Source: Rapana venosa
Lineage: Eukaryota; Mollusca; Gastropoda; Neogastropoda; Muricidae
Assembly: GCA_028751875.1 (NCBI GenBank)
Contig: CM054155.1
Span: forward strand, 4,722,245-4,786,244
Reading direction: 5' to 3'
DNA: 64,000 bases
The translations under genes and the position numbers were made by a program. Positions 46,031 through 58,640 of the stretch are shown here, in pieces. Under the pieces are notes generated by a model. It was not told the DNA's origin and searched no databases. It was given only the letters and a program-made list of their open reading frames with translations. Every line of letters starts with the position of its first letter. The first letter of the stretch is position 1.

Positions 46031-46627
46031 TGGCGAAAAAATTGAGTTTTCTTTAGTAGCAGACGATTCATCTGATTAACGAGACGATAAATTGAATGTT
46101 ATTGTCTTGGAAGTAGAAACATTTGAACAAGAATAGTTAAGTGAGTCCGATATTAAACGCTTACAAGGAAGAGGAAGAAGGAAATGCTGCAGTCAGGGAG
46201 AAGAGTGAGCCTGAAAATAACGTGATACACGGCACATTCCTGACCTGTGCTACACACACTGACTGTGGATAAATTTGACCTCCTGGCAGGTCCGCGGCAT
46301 AGACGCCTGAAAACTATGCCTTTTGACTGTTTTCTCATTATTACCACACTTTTGCTTTGAAACTGCAATGGCAGAAACGAACAGATATGCCGATAATGAA
46401 AATAGCAAGAAGGAAAATAAAATAGGTGTCCAGTCTGCCAAGGTTCGACAGGTGACAGCAATGGGTACACCCCCCATACATCCATAATTTGTGCTTTCTG
46501 TGATGTGATGTGACCCTGTGCCACCACTAGGACTACTTTAGAGACTACCAACATTAAAATTTTGTAGGGTTACAGAAGTTCTGTTTTATTTTAAATTAAT
46601 CTCACCTGTGCTGTGACACTGCTGACT

Positions 46628-48868
46628 TGGGCGTCGCCGAATGGGAGAGATATGAACCAATTGACCATCTGATGATCAATGGAAGGGGAAAAATCTCTTC
46701 TGGATTGAGACCAAGGAAGTGCGGATGTCGGGGGGGTATCACCTGGTAAAGCACACATCCGATGAAACTGAAGAAAAACACAAGAAAAATCCATCAAGGC
46801 GATTTGAAACCCAGCGATTGAGAACACCAACGGAAGCTGCATTCGTAACGATTGAGAAAAAATTTCCCAATCCTGCGAACATGAAGAACAGCATGCAAGA
46901 ACCAGGAACAGACTTAAACGCCCCAAAGAGCAGCAAGGAAAAATGGGCCATCAAAAGAAAAAGACCAAAATGACTGGATCCAACAAGAGCCCCTCGATCC
47001 CCAAAAAGAAAAAAGAAAAAGAAAAGAAGAGATTCTGCAAGAAAAAGTCTCCCGGCTACGAGAGGAGAAGATTTGTCAGAGAGGCCACAGAAAGTAAAGA
47101 GAATCGACACTGTGAAAGAGAGAAGCCAGGCCACTGGCAGCTAGGCAGAAAGGGGGGGCCCCCAAAGGGAGCAAGGGAGATTCAAATCCCCCAAAAAAAG
47201 AGAAAAATTTTAAAAGGGGAGCGCTTGGGGACCAATCAGGGACGGGCAAGGGAAACTTTTGAAAAACAGAAAAAGGCAAGAAAAAAGATGGGCTGAACAC
47301 TTCCGAAAGTTCTAAACCCCGACCACCACTGACGAGCACCCCCGACACCCCAAAACTACAAAAATTTAGACTTTGACCCGTTCAACCCCCCAACAAAGGG
47401 AGTTTAGTGGCGTCATCAAACTCTCAAAAAGGGAAATTCACCAGGCCGGGAAAAAACCGTGCCGAACGTTAAAGGCAAAATCTGACTAGCACTGACATAC
47501 GCAACCACTGTTAAAACCCAGCTGCTGGAAAAACGAAAAAGTACCCGATGATTGAAAAGGAGTGAAAATCAAAAAAACCCCCAAGAAAGGAACCCTGAGC
47601 AACTGCAAAAATGGGGGGGGAATCCCCCTTTTTTCTTTCCAAGCAAAATCCAAGGGATCATAGAAGAAATCAACGGTGGATGTGCTTTTAGGAAAGAACA
47701 GCAGGTTTCAGGAACAACGAGGATGTATAGACCAGATATTCCGTCAAAAACTCATCGAACAGTGCAAGGTGGAAAGACAATGTATGTAATTTTTTGGCTT
47801 CGAAAAGGCATTTTGCGCATACACAAGACAGCCTTTGGGGTACCTTTACACATGGCATCCCTCGAAAATGGTAACCTTATCAAAAGCTTCATGGGCAACT
47901 TCAAAGCTCTTGGGGGCCCTAGCAAAACTGTTTCGAAGTCAAGACTGGAGTAAGACAAGGATGTGTGATGTCAGCAGTTCTCTTCAATCTGGCCATTGAT
48001 TGGGTGATGAGGAAGACGACAGAAGATACCCCAAGAGGGATTCGCTGGAGCCTGTTCTCAACACTAGACGACCTTGACTTTGCGGATGACCTGGTGCTGC
48101 TGTCCCACACACACCAACATATCCAGGAGAAGACCAGCAGACTCCAAACATTCGGACAGCAAGTGGGGCTTCGTATTAGCACCAAGAAAACGGAGACAAT
48201 GTCGCTCAATGTGAACACACCAGCCCCTGTGAAAGTGAATGGAACTGACCTGCGCCAGACAGACAAGTTCACATACCTTGGCAGCATCATCAAACCAGAG
48301 GGCGGCACAAAAGAAGACATCCACAACAGACTGGGCAAGGCCAGAAATGTGTTTAGGGAGATGAACAATATCTGGAGATCAACTCAGTACAGCACCAACA
48401 CCAAGCTGAAGCTATACCAGAGCTGTGTTGTGTCTACGGTCCTGTACGGTTCTGAGTGCTGGAGGATGACGGAAGTGGATCTTACCAAACTTCGATCCTT
48501 CCACACCATATGCCTGCGAAGAATTCTCCGGATTTTTTGGCCAGAGAAGATCTCCAATGAAGACCTACTACGGAGATGCAGGCAAGAAGACATGGGAACC
48601 ATAATCACCAGACGAGGGTGGAAGTGGATTGGGTACATCCTCTGAAGAGACCCACAGTCAATCACAAGAACAGCATTGCACTGGACCCCAGAAGGAAGGA
48701 GAAAGAAAGGAAGACCAAAAGCAACGTGGAGAAGAACTGTAGAAAGTGAGATGAAGGCCATGCAGCACTCTTGGGGATCAGTGACTAGGTTGGCCCAGAA
48801 TAGGCAGGAGTGGAAGCGCTTTGTTGCTGCCCTACACACCGCTGGGTGTAATGGCTAATGATGATGAT
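46628..48868 (+). pseudogene. RTE-like LINE, 5'-truncated, with 19 bp target-site duplication
   Basis: The flanks GTGCTGTGACACTGCTGAC (46608-46626) and GTGCTGTGACACTGGTGAC (48869-48887) differ at one base. The element starts in the C-terminus of the endonuclease (ASPNGRD near 46630; PSRRFETQRLRTP near 46790) and continues through the RT start (RKEQ and CIDQIF in shifted frames near 47690-47740). The RT core is at 47965-48645 (SAVLFNLAIDWVMRKTTED, DDLDFADDLVLLSH with the catalytic FADD, FTYLGS), ending in GRPKATWRR and TAGCNG. A TGA replaces CGA at 48643-48645. The part 46980-47900 has many homopolymer errors. Confidence 0.85.
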
Positions 48869-48889
48869 GTGCTGTGACACTGGTGACAG

Positions 48890-49105
48890 TGTGACAGTCA
48901 TGTACAATAATACACTTCTGTACACTTAACAAACATGTGGTAGCACACGCAGATATGAACTGCAGTGTAAAGGTCACATGTTGATTGAATATGACTTGTT
49001 TTCAAAAGAAAAAATAGTTAAACAAAACTTCTGTCTCCTCGAGACATACCATAAAACAACAGGTGTTATGGGGACATTGTGTGACACATCCTTGAATCCT
49101 TGGAT
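48890..49105. other. Unique sequence, nothing recognised
   Basis: AT-rich DNA between the LINE duplication and the SINE type D copy. Confidence 0.4.
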
Positions 49106-49505
49106 CGGTGGTCTAGAGGTAACGCGCCTGTCTAGAAAGCGAAAAGTCCGGGTCGGAAGTGTGCATGGTTCGTATCCCGTCTGGGCCCGAAACTTTTCCC
49201 CCATCCATTAGACCATGAGTGGTGGTCTGGGCGCTAGTCTTTTGGATGAGATGATAAACCGAGGTCCTGTGTGTTACAGAAAATTATGCAGCGCATGTAA
49301 AAGAACCCACGGCAACAAGAGAGTTGTCCCTGGCAAAATTCTTAGAAAAAAGCCACTCTGATAGGGAAAGAAATACAGTTGCAGACCAAAAAAAAAAAAG
49401 GGTGGCGCTGCTCTTGTGGCGACGTGCTCTCCCCGGGGAGAGCAGCCTGAATTTCACGCAGAGAAATCTCGTGACTTAAAGTGGTATAAATGAAATAAAT
49501 GAAAT
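49105..49505 (+). mobile_element. SINE type D, complete
   Basis: A tRNA-like head has box A-like TCGGTGGTCTAGAGGTAACG and box B-like GGTTCGTATCCC (49168-49179). The body is ATTAGACCATGAGTGGTGGT, GGATGAGATGATAAACCGAG, AACCCACGGCAACAAGAGAG, AAAAAGCCACTCTGATAGGG and CTCTCCCCGGGGAGAGCAGC, ending with AAATGAAATAAATGAAATGA. The minus copy at 60825-61095 matches over most of the body. Confidence 0.85.
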
Positions 49506-50450
49506 GAAGTACTATTGCACATAACTATTGGTAAACACATCAGCTGGGTATCAGTTCCTTATTCGACACTAACAGTAACATGCTTGAACTATTGTCAAAT
49601 CCATGCAGGATTTGCTGTTATCATATATACCATACTTTTGCCTGTGATTGGTGACAAATAAGGTGACAATGACAAGACATCTGGTGACCAGACACATAAA
49701 CTTGTGCCTAAATGCAAGTACAAAGACATACCTAGCCTGTGACAAAATTTCAGCTTGATAGCTTGTCATGCACACACACAATTGTCTTAGGAGTAAAGTC
49801 TGTTGGGGGTAGAAAACCTTCAAAGAATTCAAAATCTACAGGCAGTTTAGCTCTGTAGAATCCAACAAGAGGAAGTACAAGTTCTATAATAAACTCATAC
49901 AGCTATGAAAACATTGTCATATATGACAATTCTATCTACTAGCTAGACTGCTTTCTTTGATGATACATATCGTTTCCACTTCAAGTAACAGTATGCATAC
50001 ATGTTACACGCATTCTGCTTGTGAATGTTCAGTTCTGTAACTAGTATTCTGTAAGACAGATTCTTCTGCTGTGTAGGTAGGTCCCTATTCCTACACTTGC
50101 CTTTGCAGGGACAAGCATACAATCGAAACGATTACAAAAGAAATCCGGAGACTATAATACAATTCCAAACGTTATATCGTGTATTTCTACTTGCCTTCAA
50201 TTATGATTCTTGAATGTTGTGTACACGAAGCCACGGACTCTCTTTCAAAAGCTGTGAATTTGTCGTCTCTTCAATGCACGATTTCCGCCATTTGCATACG
50301 CAGTTGTCTTTCTTCAATGTAGGCCTAGGCTAGAAGAGAAGTAATCCAACCTAGATCACGAAGATAGAAAAACTTATTGTTTCCCTTAGTAAGTCCTGTC
50401 CAGCAGAGCTTTTTCTTTTCTTTTCTTTTTTTTCCCCTATAACTGATTAC
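49505..50450. other. Unique AT-rich DNA, no gene seen
   Basis: No frame over 90 codons and no repeat that I recognise, apart from a T-rich run at 50411-50433. Confidence 0.5.
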
Positions 50451-50454
50451 AGTA

Positions 50455-50733
50455 GAACTGTGGACGGGATCGCCTAGTGGTTAAAGCGTTGCTCTTCTGA
50501 TCTGATGGCCCGGGATACTGCCGCTAGCCTACGAGGCGCCTGTTTACGGAATTTTTTCCCTGGAGTTAATATCAGTATTAACCCTACTCCGCAATAAGTC
50601 CTTCAGATGAGACTATGATAAACCATATGCACGCGGATAAAATCGTGCGTATGCACGCAGGATATTTTGCGCACACGTTAAAAGCCCGTTCGCCTTTCGG
50701 ATGAGAAGGGCATTTTCGTGATGGTTGGAACAG

Positions 50734-50770
<37 letters not shown>

Positions 50771-50868
50771 CATGTGCCAGTGGGAACGGATGACAAAATT
50801 TTCAAAACTGCATGTATAGGAGGGAATGGAAGTTTAAAAAAAAACAAAAAACAAATAAATTAAATAAA

Positions 50869-50945
<77 letters not shown>

Positions 50946-50984
50946 GCACAGAGCCCTTATTCCATTATCCTCGAAATAAAAGAA

Positions 50985-50990
<6 letters not shown>
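50455..50990 (+). mobile_element. SINE type B, complete, with microsatellites inside
   Basis: Head GGGATCGCCTAGTGGTTAAA (box A-like) is followed by CTGGAGTTAATATCAGTATT, GTGCGTATGCACGCAGGATA, TTTTGCGCACACGTTAAAAG and GATGAGAAGGGCAT. CA repeats (50737-50769) interrupt before GCCAGTGGGAACGGATGACA. A (TA)n(TG)n run (50872-50943) interrupts before the tail CCATTATCCTCGAAATAAAA. Confidence 0.8.
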
Positions 50991-51060
<70 letters not shown>

Positions 51061-51109
51061 AATCCTCAATATAAAAGAATGAAAATAAAGAAATTACTTT
51101 TTTAAATAA

Positions 51110-51165
<56 letters not shown>

Positions 51166-51188
51166 CTTTATTACACACACACACCACA

Positions 51189-51228
<40 letters not shown>

Positions 51229-51240
51229 CACACACTCGCA
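50990..51240. repeat. (CA)n microsatellites around a tail fragment
   Basis: CA runs at 50992-51060, 51111-51163 and 51173-51235. Between the first two lies ATCCTCAATATAAAAGAATG, another type B tail. Confidence 0.9.
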
Positions 51241-51244
51241 CGCA

Positions 51245-51490
<246 letters not shown>

Positions 51491-51684
51491 ACAAAGGAAA
51501 ACACAATTTGCCTTTCCTGCTATTGTTTACACATTATGCAAAAGTGTATTAGTACTGTACCAATATACAAACCTGTTGAGACGAAAGACAAAGGATATAT
51601 GGGTCTATCTCACTTTCACTTTGAAGTTAAGAATCAAAAGCGAGGGTTGCTTCCCTTACACTATACCTAATATCATCCTCCCCA

Positions 51685-51696
51685 GCGAGCGCGCGC

Positions 51697-51754
<58 letters not shown>

Positions 51755-51756
51755 TG
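51685..51756. repeat. Alternating purine-pyrimidine tract, (CG)n(TGCG)n(TG)n
   Basis: GCGCGCGCGTGCGTGCGTGC leads into pure TG. It is a strong candidate for left-handed (Z) DNA. Confidence 0.85.
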
Positions 51757-51784
51757 TGAAGTGTGGGTGCGTGCTGGTGTAGAT

Positions 51785-53095
51785 TCAGATTCAGAATATT
51801 TTATTGCCATTTAGTCAAGTAGACTTATTTGACACAATAACAAAACAAGCAAACATCAGTTATAATCATCTCTTTGGCTCAAATCGATGTACACTAAAGC
51901 ATGTTGCATTTTACTTCTCAATTTCTCTTTTCTTAAAACATTCATACACATATTTGATCATATCTGCTTGATAGATATCAACTGTGATTATGTCACTTAA
52001 TTAATCTATACAAATTTTACGTTTTTTGTCTTTGGTTGTAATTTTTAATAACAAATTGTTTCTGAGTTCATCATATGAGATACATTCATCGAGTAAATGA
52101 AATTCATCTTCTATCTTGTTACAATATCTACATTTTCTGTCCTCTCTAGATATATTTTGGTGCCTCCCTTTCTCTATCATTAAATAGTGACAGCTTGTAC
52201 GAAATTTACAATACGTCTTCTTATGAGTTTTGTTTTCATAGTTTATTAAGTATGGTTCCAGTCTGTATTCTTTGGTAGCAAATTCGTAACATTTTAGTTT
52301 TGCAAACTCTTTCTTCTGGTAGATCCAAAATGTTTTATACATGTCCTCAAGCATTCTTTGAACAGCATAACTCAACCGATGAACATCAAGAGTACTTTAG
52401 TTCGTCCAGACATGCTTGAATCCAATTGTGTAAAGAATATTTTTTACTGTGTTGATCCATTTATCGGATGTATTCGTCTTATACAAATAATCGTATACTA
52501 TTCTAATATAAGAGTTTGGTTTTGATTCTGTCAAATGAATCCCAAACGATATTATCTGGCATATGATTTTAAAGGTCAGTGGAAATCTTCCTAATTCACC
52601 CAGAGTGGGTAGTATTAATGCTTTTTTATGAACTCCTAGCATTTGTATACAAAATTTTACATGAAATTTCTCATGCAAAAGTTGATTTGATAAGCATGTC
52701 TTGAACAGTTTATCAATATGAAATTCTGTCTCCCCATTAAACAAAAAGGAAACCAAACTTCTGCTCCATAGGTTAAGATAGGAGTTATCAGTGTGTCAAA
52801 TAGAGGCATTATTATAGTATTTTTTTAAAATGTTGTCCATGAATTGCTCTTTTAAAGGCGTACATTGCTTTGTTGCCTTGTTTTACTAAATGTTCTTGTG
52901 TTGCTTGAAACTTCCTGTTCTGATGAAAAACGACACCTAGATATTTTTAAGTTTCTACTGTTTCAATTACATGCTCTTCACATTTAAAATGAATTGGAAT
53001 TTTAGGAGGTGATCTCGAAAAGACTATTACCTTTGTTTTTGTTTATCTTTAAACCCAATTGGAACAGTATTCCTGTTGTTGTTTTAGTTTAGTTT
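51785..53095 (-). pseudogene. LINE remnant (RT C-terminal region), minus strand
   Basis: Reading the minus strand from 53040: KYLGVVFHQNRKFQATQEHL, then ILTYGAEVWFPF near 52770. Next comes 52756-52397 (KKALILPTLGELGRFPLTFK), then 52375-52001 ending with a Cys/His motif (CRYCNKIEDEFHLLDEC) and stop. Two stops or shifts separate the parts. The 3' end is CAATAAAATATTCTGAATCTGAATCT, that is, a (GAATCT)n tail at 51780-51797. It is 5'-truncated after the RT core and belongs to a different family from the RTE-like copies. Confidence 0.8.
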
Positions 53096-53144
53096 GAAGA
53101 CCTACTTTGGTTGTTGATAATAATGTTAGGTCGTCTTATCTCTT

Positions 53145-54998
53145 ATCTTAATTCTCTCTGTGCCAGGAGGCACACAAGGCTTGAACATCATTCCTCCACT
53201 GGTTCCGGTCTGCAGCTGTGCGTCGTGCGGCGTTCCACGTGCTCCAGCCTGTGCTGTTCCGCTCTACCTCCACCATTCGTCGCCATGTTGTTTTTGGGCA
53301 ATCCCTTTTCCTTCTCCCTTCAGGTGTCCATCCGAGGGCAACAGCACAGTCGTCACTCCTGTCCTTTCTTAGGACATGTCTGATCCAGTTCCATCTCCGT
53401 CTTCTAATCTCCTGGCTGATTTTTTCTGCTCCTGCTATTTCCAAGACTGTCTTGTTGGCAACGTGTTCTTGCCATCGGATCTTGAAGATCCTCCTCAGAC
53501 ATTTGGTTTGGAAATGTCTAGTTTCTCTTCTTCTCCTTTCGTTAATTTCCAGGTCTCACATCCGTAGAGAAGAACTGACAAAACAAGGTTCTTGAAAAGG
53601 GATGCTTTGGTTTTTCTGCCGATGTCTCCCATTTGCCAGATGTTGGATAATCGTTTCATCTGCTGCACTGGCCAGTGCTACTCTCTTCTTGACGTCTGCT
53701 GTTCCTCCTCCGTCTTTGGTGACGTTTGCTCCGAGATAGGTGAAGTTCTCCACCTCTTCAACTTCCTGATCTCCAACCCTCAGACCCACGATGTTCCTGC
53801 TGTTTACTTTCATGGCTTTGCACTTCTGTCCATTCAGCTTGAGTCCAACCTTTGCTGTGTTGTCTTCCAGTCTTTTAGTTTTGTGTTGTAGATGGTTCAT
53901 GGTTGATGAAAGGCGGGCGATGTCATCTGCAAAGTCAAGGTCTTCTAACATATTCATGAAGTCCCATCTTATCCCAGTTCTCTCGCCTTCCACTGGTCTT
54001 CTCATCACCCAGTCTATCACGAGAAGGAAGAGGAATCCCGACATGCAGCATCCCTGTTTCACTCCAGTAATCACTGGGAACCAGTCTGTTGTTTCGTTGT
54101 CAACAATGACGGAGCACTGAAAGTCCTCGTACATTGTCTTGACCATCTGGATGAGGTTCTGTGGGATTCCATACTGACGCATGATGATCCAGAGACTGTC
54201 TCGGTATATGGAGTCAAAGGCCTTTTCAAAGTCAATGAAGTGTATGTACAGTGTCGCGTTCCATTCATTGACTTGTTCCAAGATGTTCCTGAGTATAAAT
54301 ATTTGGCCGACAGTTCCCCACCCCTTTCGAAATCCAGCTTGTTCCTTTCTGAGAGATGCGTCTACTCCCTCTTGTATTCTGTTGATGAGGATCTTGCTGA
54401 GCACCTTACTGGCCAAGGGTAGTAGTGTAATCCCACGCCAGTTTCCACACTCCTGAAGATTTCCTTTCTTTGGAATCTTGCATAGAGTCCTTTCGTCCAC
54501 TGTGTTGGTACTGTCTCCTTTTCCCAGACGAGGTCAAAGATCCGTTTCAGTTCCTTGCCGGTCTGTTCAATGTCTGCTTTTAGCATCTCTGCTGTGATCT
54601 GGTCTGCTCCTGGTGCTTTTCCGTTCCTGAGGGTCTTCAGTGCTTTCTTGATTTCATGGATGGTTGGTTCTTCTGCTGAGATGTCTAGTTCTTCCACCTC
54701 CCCCTGGTCATCTTGTGGTGGTTCATTCGGTGCATCCCTGTTGAGAACTTCCTGGAAGTGTTCTCTCCATCTCCTCAGCCTGGCCTCTTGATTCTTTAGC
54801 AGCTCCCCGTTCTTATTCTTCACTGCTGCTGCTGGTCTAGTGCCTTGGTTGGTGAGCTGTTTCACAATGCTGTATAGTTCTTTCTGTCTCCCATTCTCTG
54901 CTGCGTTCTGCGCTCTCTCTGCTTTTTTCTGACATCCATCTCCTCTTGTCCTCTCATACGCTTCTTTTCACCTCCTTGTCTTTTTCCTTGTATGCTTC
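53145..54998 (-). pseudogene. RTE-like LINE with nearly whole reverse transcriptase, minus strand
   Basis: 54865-54490 holds RRWREHFQEVLNRDAPNEPP and TLRNGKAPGADQITAEML. After one frame change near 54480 the RT continues at 54497-53556: ECGNWRGITLLPLASKVLSK, YIHFIDFEKAFDSIYRDSLW, VKQGCCMSGFLFLLVIDWVM, LEDLDFADDIARLS (catalytic FADD) and FTYLGANVTKDGG. After another break, 53444-53148 gives RRRWNWIRHVLRKD, EGRRKRDCPKTTWRRM and an end at SWHREN. The catalytic motifs survive, but two frameshifts kill it. The 5' end joins a SINE type B tail at about 55000. Confidence 0.88.
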
Positions 54999-54999
54999 G

Positions 55000-55112
55000 C
55001 TGGTGGGAACAGATGACAGAATTTACAAAAACCGCATACACATCGGGACAGGATGTAAAAAAGCACAGAAGTACTTATTCCATTATCCTCGATATAAAAG
55101 AATAAAATAAAT

Positions 55113-55150
<38 letters not shown>

Positions 55151-55155
55151 CTCTT
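55000..55155 (+). mobile_element. SINE type B 3' end with (CA)n
   Basis: GCTGGTGGGAACAGATGACA, then TTACAAAAACCGCATACACA and TTATTCCATTATCCTCGATA, followed by about 15 CA units. Confidence 0.8.
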
Positions 55156-56095
55156 ATGGATTCATCACACCCCATTGCAGGACACACATAGCTACAACCA
55201 CAATCAGCTGATTCAATAAAGAAGATGGGGAGGGGGATGAAGTTTTAGGTCCTAGATGCTTAAGGTAGGCACTAATAGGCCTGTCTGTTCTGGGCCCCTT
55301 TAAATCACATGAAATAACAGAAGCATTGACACCAGACTGCTGTGCTGTAGATGTCCACCCTTATTGACTAGACAGTCTGATACCGATAGATCTAGTCACC
55401 TTCACCACCTCTAAGTATCCTGTAGTCCCTTGGACCATGGGGTCACCACTGAAGAATTTGCCTTTGTTTCTGCCTTGTTCCTTCTCTTGAAGATAGGCCT
55501 AGTGGGGAAGTGGAAAGATGAAGAGGGAAAGAAAGTCGATTCCACAGTCTTGTTGGCTCTGGGTGACTGTTGGGTGTCTTGGTCCTGAGTCACTCCTCTA
55601 ACGCAGAAAGGAGAAAGTTTTACAAGTATTCAATATAGCGCAGTTGGTAACCGGTCAGTCTCATAATCACAAGTACTCAACAGAGCTTAAAACTGAATGG
55701 AGTCTATTACTAGTGAGCTTACCCACAACCAAAATGAAAGAAAGACCAGTGCTTTCATACAGGGAACCATAAAAGCTCAGGTTGGTACAGCACTCTTGTG
55801 CTTGGGTTGCCAGGCACAGTTGCCTACAATTGTTCTATTTTCGGGGTGGCCGAGGTGCTCAAGAGGGATGGCTTGCAACCACAGTCACTAAATTGGAGTA
55901 ATTCCACTGGGACTATAATACAATTTCAAACCAACAAAATCATACAGCTAGGCACACATTTGACATAGCCTGCTTGTGCCACATATAATGTATGCACTTA
56001 GCACATGGTACAAGCATATTCCGAAATAACATCAATCCAGATTTTTTCTCTTTACCATTCCGTTATCTGTATAAATTTATTAAGACAATTTTCCT
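55155..56095. other. Intergenic DNA, no gene seen
   Basis: The region around 55440-55520 has CCTTGTTCCTTCTCTTGAAG and may be a worn type E repeat. A tRNA-like GGTGGCCGAGGTGCTCAAGA at 55844 has no matching box B and is not a tRNA gene. Confidence 0.45.
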
Positions 56096-56345
56096 TCTTC
56101 TTCTTCCAAAGCTCATACAGCAACTAAGCTTACTGTTTTTTGTCATATGAATGAAATTGCGTTACACTGCCACTAACCTCCTGATATGTTTAACCCAGAG
56201 ACTTCGGCATGGGAGAGAACTGTTATCTTTTAAGTTTTTCTGGGGGAAAAAGTCGGGGAAAATGGACCAAAAAGACAGAAAGTAGACAAGAAGGCAACAG
56301 GAAGAAAAGGAACAAGGCAGAAACTAAGAGAAGGACAACCAAAAA
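56095..56345 (-). mobile_element. SINE-like repeat, type E, minus strand
   Basis: CTTCTTCTTCTTCC (the reversed tail), then TTTTTGTCATATGAATGAAA, GGGAGAGAACTGTTATCTTT and AATGGACCAAAAAGACAGAA, as in the copies at 43965 and 27950. An A/AAAG run (56340-56370) follows. Confidence 0.7.
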
Positions 56346-57360
56346 AAAAAAAAAAAGAAAGAAAGAAAAGAGGGAACAGAGTTCTGGTACTCTCGGAAAG
56401 GTCAGCGTGTTTTCTTGTTTCAGAACAATCCAAAAGAAATCTCTATGGTCTGTCATTATCCCAGATTTAAATTCAGTCTCTTTGATTTGTTTGTTTAACA
56501 ATATTCAGCACTATAAAAAAATCATTTTTTATTATTATTGTTATTATTAATTAAAAACATTTTCATAAAGTGAACAGGAAAATACATCTGCTTCTTTTGG
56601 TGCAATAGCTGTGGTCATTTTTTGGTTTCTTATGCCCTTTAAACAATTTTCTTTGTTTCTTTCGTGATGTGTGTGGGCGCGCGCGCGCGCATGTTATGTA
56701 CGCACTTGCCAACTTTCAAATTTTAGGCATGTTTATTTTATTTCCAGATGATGCATTGAATAAGCAATGCAGCTGCTTTTTTCAGCAAGCCATCTATATA
56801 GGAACAAAAACAACTTGATCAATAACATCAAACTAAATTATTACAACCCATAACAGTAAAAATAATCTCAATTTAATTTTTTTTTTAAAACACAAAACAA
56901 TACACTGCAGAACTCACTCACCACACACACACACACACACACACACAGAACGATTTAGATTCTTTAAAAATTAGACAAAAATATTTTTTATTAAAAAAGA
57001 ACAAATCATAACATGTCAAACAAATTATATCAGTTTACAATATCACCCCTCCAATCAACCATAGGTGTGTCTTGTGTGAGTGTGCATGTGTGTGTGTGTG
57101 ATGTGAAAGGTCACCTTTGTACTCCAGGTATGTTACACACACAGAACACACATCTATGTGTGATTACACTCAACAGCCAAAGGTACACACCTGTCCCTTA
57201 CACACCTGTGCCTGCTATGACTACTAGGCCTAATGGAAATGTAGAGACCTACAAAGAATGACTCACTTTTAGGCTAGTGTGTAGTGACAGAGGCCACACA
57301 ACAAAGCAGTAAACATCACCATTGTTCCCTCCAACAGCACAGAGGGAACACACCACTGAA
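56345..57360. other. Intergenic DNA with short simple repeats
   Basis: A (GC)n run (56678-56690) and a CA run (56923-56947), with a faint type B-like tail near 56740-56800. No gene evident. Confidence 0.5.
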
Positions 57361-58640
57361 TGAATGAATGACTTTAAAACACTGCTGTCATCATTGTGAA
57401 AATTATGGCTCAGTTCTGTGCTGAAACTGTTTTATTTGGCATTAACACAATTACAAAAATACAACTGATCAAGGCTTTGATTTAATAGTCTTGTTAGCAA
57501 AATTTGATGTTTAGAAATGTCATATTATTAAGATGAAACAAAATATCACATATTTCAAAATGAATTCCAAAATAAATATGAAAAAGTAAGTTTGAACAAT
57601 GCAAACACTTGGACTTGTGGACTTTCAGGAAATAAATTGCTTCCATTTTTTTAAAATAAAAAAGTCTCTATATAACAACAAAGATCAGAAGAGTTTATGG
57701 TTAGAAAACGAATGCTCAAAAATAATATTTGCAAATGTTCAGAGATAGACCAAAAGAGGTTTTTCCCCAAAGTAAAGAAGTAAAAGGATGTATTCTGTCA
57801 TTTCCAAATGAAAGCCTAAGCAACAAAGGTGGGGAAACTATTTATGAAAATGAACAAATATTAGACAAATGGCACTGAAGTCTCATCCTAAGAATTTATT
57901 TATGTATCTATTTTTTACTCCTTTTTTTTTTCGAGGATGCTGGAGTAATAAATGCACTTGAGTGCTTTTTCACATTTAGTTCCATTTGTTTTTAAATATG
58001 TTGTCCATTCTCAGGCACCAAAGAGTCTGGGTGAATAATTGATATTTAAAAAATAAACACTTTTGTCAATAATTTTATGAATGACTGGTGTGCTGTGGAA
58101 AAAACAAAGATGCATGAAACACAAACATCGACAGTAACATAAAAAGAACAGCAACTGGTGATATGCTGTCAAGACTAGTTACGCTGTAGGCCTATTAATT
58201 TTTAGAAAGTAGGCTAGATATCTAGCTTTTACTTAGGCGACAAAGGGTTAGCAAAAGTCAGTTTTCCTTCTGTTTTCATATGTAACTCTTGCATTCGTAC
58301 CGCACGTACTAAGGCATCCACAGAAATAAAAATTACTTTTTGCCAAAGACTAGCCCTTGACTCAAAACTCAGGGAAATTTGAACAAATTTGGTAGGTTTG
58401 AACTTTTTTAATTTTTCAGCCAACACTGTACCCCTTCAGTCCTTTGTCGTCTGCTAGCTGCCTTTCCACCATATGCATGATATGCATTCGTGGGGTCAAC
58501 ACTGTAGGAACACAAGCAATCCTCATTTGATGATCATTTCCCACTTTCTCATCAACATCTGTGTTAATCTACGGCCTCAACCCCCAAAACAAGTACACAG
58601 TGCATTTTTTCATACTTTAAAAAATCTGTGAAAACCCCCA
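57360..58640. other. Mostly unique AT-rich DNA; no gene assigned
   Basis: A type B-like tail occurs at 57930-57985 (TTCGAGGATGCTGGAGTAAT). A minus-strand frame at 58426-58229 (LKKFKPTKFVQISLSFESRA) has no family that I know and no convincing splice sites, so it is left unassigned. A 5' non-coding exon of the SIM-rich gene could be in this stretch. Confidence 0.4.

Noticed and set aside
55844..55900. tRNA-Leu-like GGTGGCCGAGGTGCTCAAGA
   Set aside because: No matching box B or acceptor stem follows.
58229..58426. 65-codon minus-strand frame (LKKFKPTKFVQISLSFESRA)
   Set aside because: Looks protein-like, but no family is recognised and no acceptor/donor pair fits the SIM-rich gene's start; left unassigned.
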